A stretch of DNA of 64,000 bases from Enterococcus devriesei (lineage in GTDB: Bacteria > Bacillota > Bacilli > Lactobacillales > Enterococcaceae), in the NCBI RefSeq assembly GCF_001885905.1, contig NZ_JXKM01000006.1:1-64000 (forward strand). Direction: 5' to 3'. A program made the position numbers and the translations under genes. Of this stretch, positions 35,791 through 45,076 are shown in pieces. Within the stretch, counting starts at the first letter, position 1, and every line of letters begins with the position of its first letter. The notes under the pieces are model-generated. The model ran no database searches. It worked only from the letters and a program-made list of their open reading frames with translations, and was not told the DNA's origin.

Positions 35791-36465
35791 TCAATCCTTT
35801 TGTAAAATATAGCCGACGTTTCGTAATGTTTTAAACAGCTGATCAACACCCGTCGGTTTCAAATGTTTCCGCAAATGACTCATATAAACCTCCACCACGG
35901 TGATGGTCGTGTCAGAATCAAAGCCCCAGATGCGGTCAAAGATTTGTTCTTTCGTCAGGATCACTCCTTTGTTTTGAATGAAATAGACTAAGAGATCGAA
36001 TTCTTTGCCTTGGATCGGCAGTGTTTCTTCGCCAGCGGTGACTTCTTTTGTGGCTAGGTTACAGGTGATGCTTCGATAGCTTAATTGATTTTCGGAAAAT
36101 AAGCCTAAAGAACGCTTCAATAGGGCTTTGACTCGCATAATCAATTCTTCCCGGTAAAAAGGTTTGGTCAAATAATCATCGGCACCCTTTTGAAAGCCGG
36201 TAACTTTGTCTTCCAAACTGTCTTTGGCCGTAAGGATCAAAACGGGCGTCTGAATATTTTTTTCCCTTAATTCCGCTAAAACATCATACCCATTTTTCCC
36301 AGGTAGCATCAGATCCAAGACGATTAAGTCGTAAATGCCGCTTTCTGCCTCGAACAAGCCTTCTTCACCATCATAGACCTGCGTGATTGTTCCCAGGTCG
36401 GTCAAAATTTCTTTAATATTATCTGAAAGCGTTGCTTCGTCTTCTACGATTAAAAGATTTATCAT
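35791..36465 (-). CDS. OmpR/PhoB-family response regulator
   Basis: 224 residues. Receiver domain with acidic pocket E8/D9, phospho-acceptor D51 (IVLDLMLPG) and K-containing TKPF near 101-104, then a winged-helix DNA-binding domain ([25 protein letters not shown]). The partner kinase starts 4 bp after its stop. The divergent gene pair at 36609 (ABC exporter) is its likely target, as such TCS/ABC pairs are usually coupled. Confidence 0.93.
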   Translation of the reverse strand: MINLLIVEDEATLSDNIKEILTDLGTITQVYDGEEGLFEAESGIYDLIVLDLMLPGKNGYDVLAELREKNIQTPVLILTAKDSLEDKVTGFQKGADDYLTKPFYREELIMRVKALLKRSLGLFSENQLSYRSITCNLATKEVTAGEETLPIQGKEFDLLVYFIQNKGVILTKEQIFDRIWGFDSDTTITVVEVYMSHLRKHLKPTGVDQLFKTLRNVGYILQKD

Positions 36466-36608
36466 TATTTTTTTCCTTTCCTATTCTTATCTCCCATAAG
36501 TGTACCATGCTTTCCTAAAACAACCTTAAACCTCCTGACGTTTCGCTTAAGCTTGGGTTAAGGCACGCTACTTATGCTACAAGCAACAATTAAAGGGGGA
36601 AACAATCT

Positions 36609-38093
36609 ATGAATTATATCAAACGCGCACTGCAAAGCCTGTGGGCCAAGAAAGGACGCAGCTTACTGATGATCGCGGTCTTTTCAGCTATTTTAATTTT
36701 TGTTCTAGCAGGACTGACGATCCGCAGTGGGGCGGAGCTTGCGACGACGAATGCCAAAAAGAGCGTCGGGGCAACCGTCACCTTATCTACTAACCGCGAG
36801 GCGATGTTTAAAAACCAACAGGACTCGGATTCAGAGAATGCTCGGCCTGATCCGGGGAGTTTTCAGCAGACGCCAGTCAATCTTAGCGACGCGGAAAAAA
36901 TCGCGAAGCTGGCCAATGTGAAATCCTATTCTTTCGAGGCCAGTACGTCGGCGGATAAAAGCACTGGTATTACACCAATTTCCAGCGAAGAGAGCACAAC
37001 CTTGTCTTCTGAGGATTCCACGGATCAAAAAATGGGCGGACAAGGCGGACCGGAAGGAATGAGTCAGGGCGATTTCCAAATCAAAGGAGTTTCCCAAAGC
37101 AGCTCCTATAGTGAATTTTCCGCCGGCACCGCCAGTCTTGTTGAAGGAGAAGCAATCACTGCTAAAGATGAAGGCACCAGCAATGTCCTAATAGAAGAAA
37201 ACTTAGCGGAGGCCAATGATTTGAAGGTCGGTGATACCTTTAAAATCAAGAATAGCGACGATAAAGATGTGGCAGTCACTGTCAAAGGGATTTATAAAAC
37301 CAGCAGCTCTAGTGACAGCATGGGGGCTCGCTTTAATTTTATGAACCCAGCCAATACGATTTTTTCTTCCTATACGTTGGTTAATACATTGACCGGCTCA
37401 GATGACAAAACGATTGATTCGGCTGTTTACAATTTAAACGATCCGAAAGAAATGGAAAGCTTTGTTAAAAAAGCCAATAAGTTGATTGATACTGATACTT
37501 TCAGCTTAGAAACCAATGATCAAATGTATCAACAGATGCTACAGCCATTAAACAATGTCTCTAGCTTCGCAAAAAATATTGTGATCTTAGTCGCGGCGGC
37601 CGGCGTGATTATTTTGACGCTGATTATCATGCTATCGATCCGCGAACGAAAATACGAGATTGGTGTCTTGCTGTCACTAGGAGAGTCACGAGTCAAAGTG
37701 ATCTCACAATTTTTCGTGGAGATCTTTGTCTGCATGGTCTTCGCCTTAGGGATCGCCGCCGCCAGTGGCAATCTTGTCGGTAACGCCGTAGGAAATCAAC
37801 TACTTAGCCAACAAACCAGTAGTCAACAAACCGATCAACAAGCTAACGCTGCTGGTGATCGCGGTCCGGGTCAAGGGCAGGCACTTAATGACAATGGCGG
37901 TCAACGAGGCAACGTCCAAATGGGCGGCAATCCATTTGGTCAAACAAAAGAGATCAAAGAACTGAAAATTTCATTACAGCCAACCGAAATTCTTAGTCTA
38001 GCAGGGATCGGATTAGGCATCAGCCTCTTCTCAATCGTCCTTTCCTCCGCTGGCATTCTGCGGCTGAACCCTAAGAAAATTTTGATTTCATAA
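36609..38093 (+). CDS. MacB/FtsX-type ABC transporter permease
   Basis: 494 residues. Four membrane helices: one at the N-terminus (about 18-38), then a 270-residue extracellular domain, then three near the C-terminus (about 318-343, 365-390 and 460-482). A Gln/Asn/Gly-rich insert (about 396-446, TDQQANAAGDRGPGQGQALNDNGG) lies in the last outer loop. This is the MacB-type mechanotransmission layout used by peptide or lipid-related efflux systems. GGGGG precedes the ATG. The layout of TCS plus ABC exporter recalls pneumococcal vncRS-vex, but with one permease rather than two. Confidence 0.85.
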   Translation: MNYIKRALQSLWAKKGRSLLMIAVFSAILIFVLAGLTIRSGAELATTNAKKSVGATVTLSTNREAMFKNQQDSDSENARPDPGSFQQTPVNLSDAEKIAKLANVKSYSFEASTSADKSTGITPISSEESTTLSSEDSTDQKMGGQGGPEGMSQGDFQIKGVSQSSSYSEFSAGTASLVEGEAITAKDEGTSNVLIEENLAEANDLKVGDTFKIKNSDDKDVAVTVKGIYKTSSSSDSMGARFNFMNPANTIFSSYTLVNTLTGSDDKTIDSAVYNLNDPKEMESFVKKANKLIDTDTFSLETNDQMYQQMLQPLNNVSSFAKNIVILVAAAGVIILTLIIMLSIRERKYEIGVLLSLGESRVKVISQFFVEIFVCMVFALGIAAASGNLVGNAVGNQLLSQQTSSQQTDQQANAAGDRGPGQGQALNDNGGQRGNVQMGGNPFGQTKEIKELKISLQPTEILSLAGIGLGISLFSIVLSSAGILRLNPKKILIS

Positions 38094-38111
38094 ACAGAAG
38101 GAGAATGAGCT

Positions 38112-38771
38112 ATGACACTATCAACGAAAGATTTAGGTTACTGGTACGAAAATAACGGACCGCTATTTGAAAAAGTCAATCTGACCTTTGAAAAAGGCAA
38201 GATGTACGCGATCTTAGGATCTAGTGGCTCGGGGAAAACGACTTTTTTATCCTTGATCGCCGGACTAGACACCCCTAAAAGTGGGGAGATTCTCTATGAG
38301 GACAACTCCTTAAAAAAAATCGGATTGCGTGAATACCGACGCAAAGATGTTTCAATCGTTTTTCAAGCTTATAATTTATTGCCCTATTTATCGGCGGTGG
38401 ACAATGTAGTGACAGCGATGGAGATCGCCCAAAGCCAGCAAGCCGATAAAAAAGCCTATGCGTTAGCTAATTTAGAAAAAGTCGGGATCACCAAGGAGCT
38501 GGCAGAGAAAAAAGTCACGCTCTTATCAGGCGGACAGCAGCAGCGAGTCGCCATCACCCGAGCCTTGTGCTGTGAACACGAGCTGATCGTCGCCGATGAA
38601 CCGACTGGAAACCTTGATGAAGCCACTTCCGGTGAGATCGTCAAGCTTTTTCAAGAAATCGCTCATCAACAACAAAAATGTATCATCTTAGTCACCCATG
38701 AACAGGAAGTCGCCAAAGGCTGCGATGTGGTCTACGAGTTGAAAAATCAGACGTTTAATCAAGTCTCGTGA
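38112..38771 (+). CDS. ABC transporter ATP-binding protein
   Basis: 219 residues: Walker [11 protein letters not shown] (about 35-44), Q-loop QAYNLLPY, signature [11 protein letters not shown], Walker [14 protein letters not shown], and H-loop VTHEQEVA. These are features of the LolD/MacB-type ATPases that partner FtsX-like permeases. It starts 18 bp after the permease stop with AGGAG, so the two form one operon. Substrate unknown; lantibiotic, peptide or cell-wall stress transport is plausible. Confidence 0.93.
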   Translation: MTLSTKDLGYWYENNGPLFEKVNLTFEKGKMYAILGSSGSGKTTFLSLIAGLDTPKSGEILYEDNSLKKIGLREYRRKDVSIVFQAYNLLPYLSAVDNVVTAMEIAQSQQADKKAYALANLEKVGITKELAEKKVTLLSGGQQQRVAITRALCCEHELIVADEPTGNLDEATSGEIVKLFQEIAHQQQKCIILVTHEQEVAKGCDVVYELKNQTFNQVS

Positions 38772-38890
38772 GTGAAACTACTGATGCAATGATGAAAAAA
38801 ACTACTTAAAAGGATTACGAGTGTAAGAAAAAAGAGTCCTATGTACGGATGATTGATGGTTTAACAATCGCATGTGTTTAAAAATATAAA

Positions 38891-38906
38891 AACTGTTTAA
38901 ACAGTT
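38891..38906 (+). promoter_or_regulatory. Palindromic upstream activator site for the LevR-like protein
   Basis: AACTGTTTAAACAGTT is a perfect 16-bp palindrome about 50 bp upstream of the -24 element, at the distance used by enhancer-binding activators of sigma-54 promoters. Confidence 0.65.
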
Positions 38907-38956
38907 CGAAGAGGATGAGAAGTCGCTGTTAATGGCGTTTTCCATCCTTTTGTTTT

Positions 38957-38973
38957 TTGGCATAGTAATTGCT
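38957..38973 (+). promoter_or_regulatory. Sigma-54 (-24/-12) promoter of the PTS operon
   Basis: TTGGCATAGTAATTGCT matches the TTGGCACN4TTGCW consensus, with GG at 38959-38960 and GC at 38971-38972 ten bases apart. The operon ends with a LevR-type sigma-54 activator gene, which fits. Confidence 0.85.
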
Positions 38974-38996
38974 TCTAATAGAGTGAGGTGATTATT

Positions 38997-39413
38997 ATGA
39001 AAAAGAGATTTTTAGTTGCAACACATGGGCGACTAGCTAGTGGGTTTCAAAATTCGCTGAATATTCTAGCAGATAAGGGTACTGAGCTCGAAATCATAGA
39101 TGCGTATTTGACTGAAGATGATTTTACCCCTATTATTACAGACTTTATAAAATCTATTGGGGAAGAAGAACAAGGAGTGATCTTTACAGACTTGTTTGGA
39201 GGAAGTGTTAATCAAAAAGTTGTTTCAGAAACAATGATAAGTAAAAAAGAACAGATATTTATTGTGTCTAATAGCAATTTAGCGATTATCTTGACTTTAG
39301 TCTTATCGTCGGAAAATGATGTGTTTACTCAACAAAGCATCAACGAAGCAATTGAAGAAAGTCAAGTTTGTTTAGTCTCAACTCAATTATCAGAAGAAGA
39401 ATTATTTTTCTAG
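38997..39413 (+). CDS. PTS system mannose-family EIIA component
   Basis: 138 residues. VATHGRLASG places the phospho-accepting His at about residue 10, and FTDLFGGSVNQ is the second conserved block of the mannose-family EIIA. It takes phosphate from HPr and passes it to EIIB. The GAGTGAGGTG ribosome site supports ATG 38997 rather than the GTG at 38988. First gene of the A-B-C-D operon behind the sigma-54 promoter. Confidence 0.9.
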   Translation: MKKRFLVATHGRLASGFQNSLNILADKGTELEIIDAYLTEDDFTPIITDFIKSIGEEEQGVIFTDLFGGSVNQKVVSETMISKKEQIFIVSNSNLAIILTLVLSSENDVFTQQSINEAIEESQVCLVSTQLSEEELFF

Positions 39414-39468
39414 AACAACAAAAAAAAGTAGTAAATAAGAAGTTCAAAAAAACTTAGGAGGAAATAAA

Positions 39469-39960
39469 ATGATTACTCAAATTCGTGTAGATGACCGCTT
39501 AATTCATGGTCAAGTAGCTGTGGTATGGACAAAGGAATTAAATGCACCATTGTTAGTGGTTGCTAATGATGAAGCAGCCAAAAATGAAGTTATGCAGATG
39601 ACATTAAAAATGGCGGTACCGAATGGTATGAAGCTTTTGATTCGTTCGGTAGATGACGCAATTAATTTATTCAATGATCCAAGAGGGGCAGATAAGCGTA
39701 TTTTTGTGATTGTAAATAGCGTATCTGATGCGAATAGAATTGCTCAAAATGTTGAAAATATTGAGACAGTAAATGTAGCAAACGCGGGAAGATTTGATAA
39801 ATCTGATCCAACCACAAAAACAATGATTTTTCCTAGTGTACAGTTAAATCCTGATGAACTAACAGCAGCAAAAGAGTTGTCACAACTAGAACGAGTGAAT
39901 AGTTACAATCAAGTTTTGCCGTCAAATTCGCAATTAAATTTAAAAGAAGCGTTGAAATAG
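39469..39960 (+). CDS. PTS system mannose-family EIIB component
   Basis: 163 residues. DDRLIHGQV carries the active-site His (H13), phosphorylated by EIIA and then phosphorylating the incoming sugar. Later, NVANAGRFDKSDP fits the family. AGGAGG precedes the ATG. The sugar is not obvious from sequence. Confidence 0.93.
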   Translation: MITQIRVDDRLIHGQVAVVWTKELNAPLLVVANDEAAKNEVMQMTLKMAVPNGMKLLIRSVDDAINLFNDPRGADKRIFVIVNSVSDANRIAQNVENIETVNVANAGRFDKSDPTTKTMIFPSVQLNPDELTAAKELSQLERVNSYNQVLPSNSQLNLKEALK

Positions 39961-39972
39961 GAGGAAAATAAA

Positions 39973-40779
39973 ATGTTGATGCATGCAACGATGGCAGCTC
40001 TAGCGGTCTTTATCTGTTTCGCAGGTAACTATCTGACAGGGCAAAGTATGATGGAACGTCCCTTGGTCGTAGGTCTAGTAACTGGGATTTTAATGGGAGA
40101 CATGAAGATCGGAATTTTAATGGGTGCGTCATTAGAGGCAGTATTTTTAGGAAATGTAAATATTGGCGGTGTGATCGCTGCTGAGCCAGTAACCGCAACA
40201 ACTCTAGCTACAACCTTTGCAATTATTTCTAATGTAGAACAAAAAGCTGCGATGACTTTAGCTGTACCTATTGGTATGCTGGCAGCCTTTGTCGTAATGT
40301 TTTTAAAAAATGTTTTCATGAATATTTTTGCTCCAGCTTTAGATAAAGCAGCCCGCGAGGATAATCAAAAAATGGTAGTTGCATTACACTACGGAACTTG
40401 GGCTATTTATTATGTGATTATCGCTTCGATCTCTTTCATTGGTATTTTAGCGGGTAGTGGTCCAGTAAACACTTTTGTTGAAAATATTCCACAAAATTTG
40501 ATGAACGGCTTAAGTGCTGCTGGAGGACTGTTGCCGGCGGTTGGGTTTGCCATGTTGATGAAATTATTATGGGACAATAAGCTATCGGTTTTTTATATTT
40601 TAGGGTTTGTTCTGACAGCTTATTTGCAACTACCGGCTGTAGCAGTCGCTGTCATTGGCGTTGTAATCTGTATTGTTAGCGCACAACGAGACCTTGAAAT
40701 TAGAGATGTCGGCAAAGGCGGCAATCATCATGATGGTCCAATGACCAAAGTTGAAGAAGAGGAGGACTTTTTCGCATGA
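39973..40779 (+). CDS. PTS system mannose-family EIIC component
   Basis: 268 residues with about eight hydrophobic segments. GLVTGILMGDMKIGILMGASLEAVFLGNVNIGG is the conserved sorbose/mannose EIIC sequence around the transport path. It forms the channel with EIID. Ends 4 bp into the EIID gene. Confidence 0.92.
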   Translation: MLMHATMAALAVFICFAGNYLTGQSMMERPLVVGLVTGILMGDMKIGILMGASLEAVFLGNVNIGGVIAAEPVTATTLATTFAIISNVEQKAAMTLAVPIGMLAAFVVMFLKNVFMNIFAPALDKAAREDNQKMVVALHYGTWAIYYVIIASISFIGILAGSGPVNTFVENIPQNLMNGLSAAGGLLPAVGFAMLMKLLWDNKLSVFYILGFVLTAYLQLPAVAVAVIGVVICIVSAQRDLEIRDVGKGGNHHDGPMTKVEEEEDFFA

Positions 40780-41603
40780 AATTCCAAGAAAATATGACAA
40801 AAGAAGAAAAGAAAATGATGCGCTCAGTCTTTTGGCGTTCGTGGACAATGAATGCAAGCCGAACTGGGGCGACACAATACCATGCAGTTGGTGTTATCTA
40901 TACCCTTTTGCCTGTCATCAATCGTTTTTATAAAACAAAAGAAGAACGCGCCGAGGCGATTGTTCGTCATACCACATGGTTTAATGCCACTATGCATATT
41001 AATAATTTTATCATGGGTCTTGTTGCTTCAATGGAAAAACAAAACAGTGAAGATGAACATTTTGATGCAAGTTCTATTACAGCGGTCAAAGCATCTTTAA
41101 TGGGACCAATCTCTGGAATTGGGGATTCATTTTTCTGGGGAATTCTACGAGTCATCGCTGCGGGGATTGGAATTTCTTTAGCTGCATCGGGCTCACCTTT
41201 AGGTGCGATAATGTTTTTAGTGATTTATAATGTTCCAGCTTTTTTAATCCATTATTATGCTCTCTATAGCGGATATTCTGTCGGTGCTAGCTTTATTCAA
41301 AAGATGTATGAATCAGGGGGCATGAAGATTCTAACAAAAGCATCTAGCATGTTAGGTTTAATGATGATGGGTTCAATGACAGCTTCGAATGTCAAATTTA
41401 AAACAATTTTAGAGGTGAGTGTCAAAGGCAGCAAAGAAGTAATGAAGATTCAAGATTACCTTGACCAATTGTTTGTCGGCATTGTACCTTTGACCGTCAC
41501 ACTTTTTGCTTTTTGGTTGTTACGGAAGAAAGTCAATGTAAATATTGTAATGTTTGGGATCATGTTCTTAGGAATCATTTTAGGGTTGTTAGGGGTATGT
41601 TAG
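40776..41603 (+). CDS. PTS system mannose-family EIID component
   Basis: 275 residues. The N-terminal cytosolic part (KKMMRSVFWRSWTMNASRTGATQYHAVGVIYTLLPV) and LMGPISGIGDSFFWG are hallmarks of EIID. It overlaps EIIC by 4 bp and HAD by 7 bp, showing translational coupling. Confidence 0.92.
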   Translation: MKFQENMTKEEKKMMRSVFWRSWTMNASRTGATQYHAVGVIYTLLPVINRFYKTKEERAEAIVRHTTWFNATMHINNFIMGLVASMEKQNSEDEHFDASSITAVKASLMGPISGIGDSFFWGILRVIAAGIGISLAASGSPLGAIMFLVIYNVPAFLIHYYALYSGYSVGASFIQKMYESGGMKILTKASSMLGLMMMGSMTASNVKFKTILEVSVKGSKEVMKIQDYLDQLFVGIVPLTVTLFAFWLLRKKVNVNIVMFGIMFLGIILGLLGVC

Positions 41604-42307
41604 AAAAGATAGCTGTTTTTTTCGATGTCGATGATACCTTACTGGACAATTACAGTGCATTCAAATGCACTATTGAAAATTTTTTTCCAGAAGAATTTTC
41701 TGATGAAGTTTTTTTAAAACAACTATATCGTGATTTTCGTGGAAATAGTGAGAAAATCTATCAGAAATTCCAAGAGGGACAATTGAATACGAAGCAAAAT
41801 TATAATCGTTGGTATTCTGTTTTAGAGGGACTAAACCAGAAAGACTATTTAGAAATCATTGCTTTAGATGAGTATTATCACTTCTGTCAAAGCAAACAAA
41901 GGTTGTCTACTGAAATGGTGATGTTGTTAAACGTTTTAAAAAAAAGCAAGATTTTTTGTGGTATTTTAACAAATGGGTTTACTCAGCAACAGCAAAAAAA
42001 ACTAGATCAATTAGGAATGGATTTGTACATTGAGCCAAAATGGCAGTTTATCTCCGAGGATCTGGGAGATACCAAACCTAATGTGAGCTGTTTCAAAAAA
42101 GTTGCGAGTCAATTACCAGCAGAAATAGCCCAAATATATTATTTAGGAGACAGTTATAAAAATGATATTGCTCCTGCACACTTGGCTAGGTGGAATCCAA
42201 TTTGGCTGAATCGTTTTGCTGATGAAGGTGAATTATTAGTCCCACAAGCTACTACTAATAAAGAAGTAGTAGAACTGTTGCTTTCAAAACTATTAACCAT
42301 CAAATAG
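41597..42307 (+). CDS. HAD-superfamily phosphatase of the PTS operon
   Basis: 236 residues. FFDVDDTLLDNYS supplies the two catalytic aspartates; ILTNGFTQQQQ, and LGDSYKNDIAPAHLARW are the later HAD motifs. The class is the HAD-IA/YjjG-like type with a helical cap. Starting ATG 41597 overlaps the EIID stop. It may dephosphorylate the imported sugar phosphate or a side product; the substrate is not known. The presence of only this enzyme and no kinase or epimerase is a clue to the sugar. Confidence 0.85.
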   Translation: MLEKIAVFFDVDDTLLDNYSAFKCTIENFFPEEFSDEVFLKQLYRDFRGNSEKIYQKFQEGQLNTKQNYNRWYSVLEGLNQKDYLEIIALDEYYHFCQSKQRLSTEMVMLLNVLKKSKIFCGILTNGFTQQQQKKLDQLGMDLYIEPKWQFISEDLGDTKPNVSCFKKVASQLPAEIAQIYYLGDSYKNDIAPAHLARWNPIWLNRFADEGELLVPQATTNKEVVELLLSKLLTIK

Positions 42308-42332
42308 AATTTATTGAATCAAGTCATATTAC

Positions 42333-42388
42333 AAAGACTATCGTAGCGAAGAGGACAATCTAATGGACTCTTACTGCGATAGTCTTTT
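42333..42388 (+). terminator. Terminator after the PTS operon
   Basis: AAAGACTATCGTAG pairs with CTGCGATAGTCTTT (one mismatch), then T residues. Confidence 0.75.
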
Positions 42389-42473
42389 ATAGCAAATAAA
42401 AGCAAAGATAGTTATTACTAGATGAGATGACTTTTTTTAATAGATACTGTATTTTATAAAGGGAGGCTAGAGT

Positions 42474-44987
42474 ATGCGAAAAGAGACACGGAAACAATTG
42501 TTACACATACTAGCACAAGAACAAGCTCTGACCACGCAAGAAATTGCAGATTCTATCTCATTAAGTCGTTCCGCAACTAGTTTGTACTTAAATGAGTTAT
42601 TAGAAGAAAGCGAAATTGAAAAAAGTGGAACAAAACCTGTATACTGGTCAATTAATAAAATGGAACAGACCGAAGGCGGAGATGTCTTTACCCAATACAT
42701 CGGTAGCAATGGGAGCGCTAAAAAGGCACTTGAAAAATGTAAAGCTGCGGTTTTGTATCCCCCATTAGGATTGCCGCTTCTTTTACACGGTGCAAGTGGT
42801 GTGGGTAAAAGCTTTTTGGCACATCTGATATTTGAATACCTTCAAGAAAAGAAATGTGCTGGTGCTCAAAAATTTTTGGTTTTTAATTGTGCGGATTACG
42901 CCAATAATCCTGAATTGCTGTCATCCATCCTGTTTGGACATACAAAAGGAGCGTTTACTGGGGCAGAAAAGGAAAAAACAGGACTGTTAGCGCAAGCAGA
43001 TAATGGTGTCTTGTTTTTAGATGAAATTCATCGACTTTCCAATGAAAATCAAGAAAAACTGTTTCAATTTATGGATAGTGGGCAATTCCGACCGGTTGGT
43101 GAAGAGGCTGAGTCGATTCATTCCAATGTGCGCTTGCTTTTTGCGACTACAGAAGCACCAGAAGAGGTTTTATTACCAACATTTTATCGTCGGATTTCTG
43201 TAGTTATTGAGTTGCCAACATTTCATGAACGACCGATATTTGAGAGAATTGAGTTAGTTAAATATCTATTTCAACGTGAAGCCAAACGTATTAAAAAAAG
43301 TATTGTTATCGCTAACGATATTTTTTCTGACTTGATTACGCAAGAGCTTCCAGGGAATATAGGCAGTTTATCTAATCAAGTCAGAATGGCTTGTGCAGAT
43401 GCACTAAGACTTAAACCTAATAGCCAAACACTTTTAATAGGAAGAGATACCGAGACAACGATCCAAATCGGGTATCCACCGATACCTCAGTCGTCAGTAG
43501 AGGAGCGCTTATTTTTGGTAAAAAAAGTAACCCCGATACTCGAATCAGATGACTTCATAAAACTAAAGGAACAGCTTCAAGAATTTGATAGTAAGTATTT
43601 GACTAATGCAGTAACTGTTATAAATGATAGTTTATCTACGACAATCATTTCAAGTGTTCAAGGACAGAATCACATCCTGTTTGATAATGAAAAGATGACG
43701 TTAGAAGCCATTGAGATTGTTTGCAGGCTACTTCAAATTATCAAAGGAGACATTCCTTTAAAAATATTAAGAGCGAAAAGCCATCTTCTTTCAAAACAAT
43801 ACCCTCGAACATTATTACTGGCCACTAATCTGACTAAAAATGTAGCAGCAGAAATTCAGTCATTTGTTACCTTTTTTCTAGGAGTTATGCTAATTGGCAA
43901 AGTAAGCGAGGATATCCGTTATCAGGCGCTTCTTGTAGCGCATGGAAATTCAACTGCTAGCAGTATTCAAGCTGTAGCGAATAAAATGTGCGGAGAATAT
44001 GTTTTCGATGCAATCAACATGCCGTTATCCTCATCAGCCCGAGATATAATAACAAAATTCAGTGATTGGCTTACAGAAAGAGATACTTCTGAAGGGGTAA
44101 TCATGTTGGTAGATATGGGCTCTTTGACACATTTATATAAAAGTTTGAAACCTCAGATTTTAGGAGAGCTTCTAGTAATTAATAATTTAACGACTTCTTA
44201 TGCTTTAGAGGTTGGCCAACAACTTATTAATGGAAATCTTTTTTATGAAATTGCGAAAACGGCTGAGAGGGAATTTATTACAAATGTCCAATATTTTGAA
44301 GGTTTTGCAGTAGAAAAAAATGTCATTCTAGCTAGTATCTCTGGACGTGATATTGCTAAAAAAATTAAAATGATTTGCGAAAAGTATTTCAATCCCGATA
44401 TTAAACTGATCGTATTAAATTACAGTGAACTAATAAAGACTTTAGAACGAGCATATACAGAAGAAGATTATTTGAAAGAAACAGCTGTAATTTTAACGAC
44501 TTCATATTTAGATAATAAGACACCGGTACCAAGTATCAATTTGATCGATGTACTAGATGAAGGTGCTGAGAATCAGCTGAATAGACAATTAAAGAATTTG
44601 ATTCACCCTAATAGTATTCCACTGTTAATGAATGAGTTTATCCACTTCTTCTCTAAAGAAGGTTTGTCAGAGAAGCTTGAATTTCTAAATCCAGATGTTA
44701 TTATCCGGCAAGTGGAAGACGTTGTTGGAAAGTGTGAAAAAAGGTTTGGGTTACAGTTGAATGCAAAAATGAAATTTAATTTGATGATGCATCTAGCTTT
44801 AATGGTGGAACGAACAATTCTTGGCGCAGAAGATTATCCAGTTCCTGAAAATATCAATGTGTTAAAAATTAATGACAAACCTTTTTATCAGAATGCTCAA
44901 ACGATTTTTTACACGTTGGAACAGTTTTATAAAATCAAAATCTCGAATTGGGAACTTTATATTGTTTACGAGATTCTGATTGGTTAG
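42474..44987 (+). CDS. LevR-type sigma-54-dependent PTS regulator
   Basis: 837 residues. N-terminal helix-turn-helix (LLHILAQEQALTTQEIADSISLSRSATSLYL), an AAA+ enhancer-binding domain with LLHGASGVGKSF (about 100) and GAFTGA (the sigma-54 contact loop, about 160), then PRD, an EIIA-Man-like domain with LLVAHGNSTASSI (about 485), an EIIB-like region and a last PRD with LMMHLAL. LevR-type proteins switch on mannose-family PTS genes, controlled by HPr and EII phosphorylation. AAAGGGAGG supports the start. It has its own promoter after a terminator. Confidence 0.93.
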   Translation: MRKETRKQLLHILAQEQALTTQEIADSISLSRSATSLYLNELLEESEIEKSGTKPVYWSINKMEQTEGGDVFTQYIGSNGSAKKALEKCKAAVLYPPLGLPLLLHGASGVGKSFLAHLIFEYLQEKKCAGAQKFLVFNCADYANNPELLSSILFGHTKGAFTGAEKEKTGLLAQADNGVLFLDEIHRLSNENQEKLFQFMDSGQFRPVGEEAESIHSNVRLLFATTEAPEEVLLPTFYRRISVVIELPTFHERPIFERIELVKYLFQREAKRIKKSIVIANDIFSDLITQELPGNIGSLSNQVRMACADALRLKPNSQTLLIGRDTETTIQIGYPPIPQSSVEERLFLVKKVTPILESDDFIKLKEQLQEFDSKYLTNAVTVINDSLSTTIISSVQGQNHILFDNEKMTLEAIEIVCRLLQIIKGDIPLKILRAKSHLLSKQYPRTLLLATNLTKNVAAEIQSFVTFFLGVMLIGKVSEDIRYQALLVAHGNSTASSIQAVANKMCGEYVFDAINMPLSSSARDIITKFSDWLTERDTSEGVIMLVDMGSLTHLYKSLKPQILGELLVINNLTTSYALEVGQQLINGNLFYEIAKTAEREFITNVQYFEGFAVEKNVILASISGRDIAKKIKMICEKYFNPDIKLIVLNYSELIKTLERAYTEEDYLKETAVILTTSYLDNKTPVPSINLIDVLDEGAENQLNRQLKNLIHPNSIPLLMNEFIHFFSKEGLSEKLEFLNPDVIIRQVEDVVGKCEKRFGLQLNAKMKFNLMMHLALMVERTILGAEDYPVPENINVLKINDKPFYQNAQTIFYTLEQFYKIKISNWELYIVYEILIG

Positions 44988-45019
44988 TTGAAAAGAATTA
45001 ACTAAAATATTGGTTGCTG

Positions 45020-45072
45020 AAAAAGCTGCAAGAGGCTCATTATTCTTAAAATGAGTTTTTTGCAGCTCTTTA
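45020..45072. terminator. Terminator between converging genes
   Basis: AAAGCTGCAA pairs with TTGCAGCTCTTT, with an inner CTCAT/ATGAG stem; suited to end both the LevR gene and the minus-strand AraC gene. Confidence 0.75.
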
Positions 45073-45076
45073 TCAT

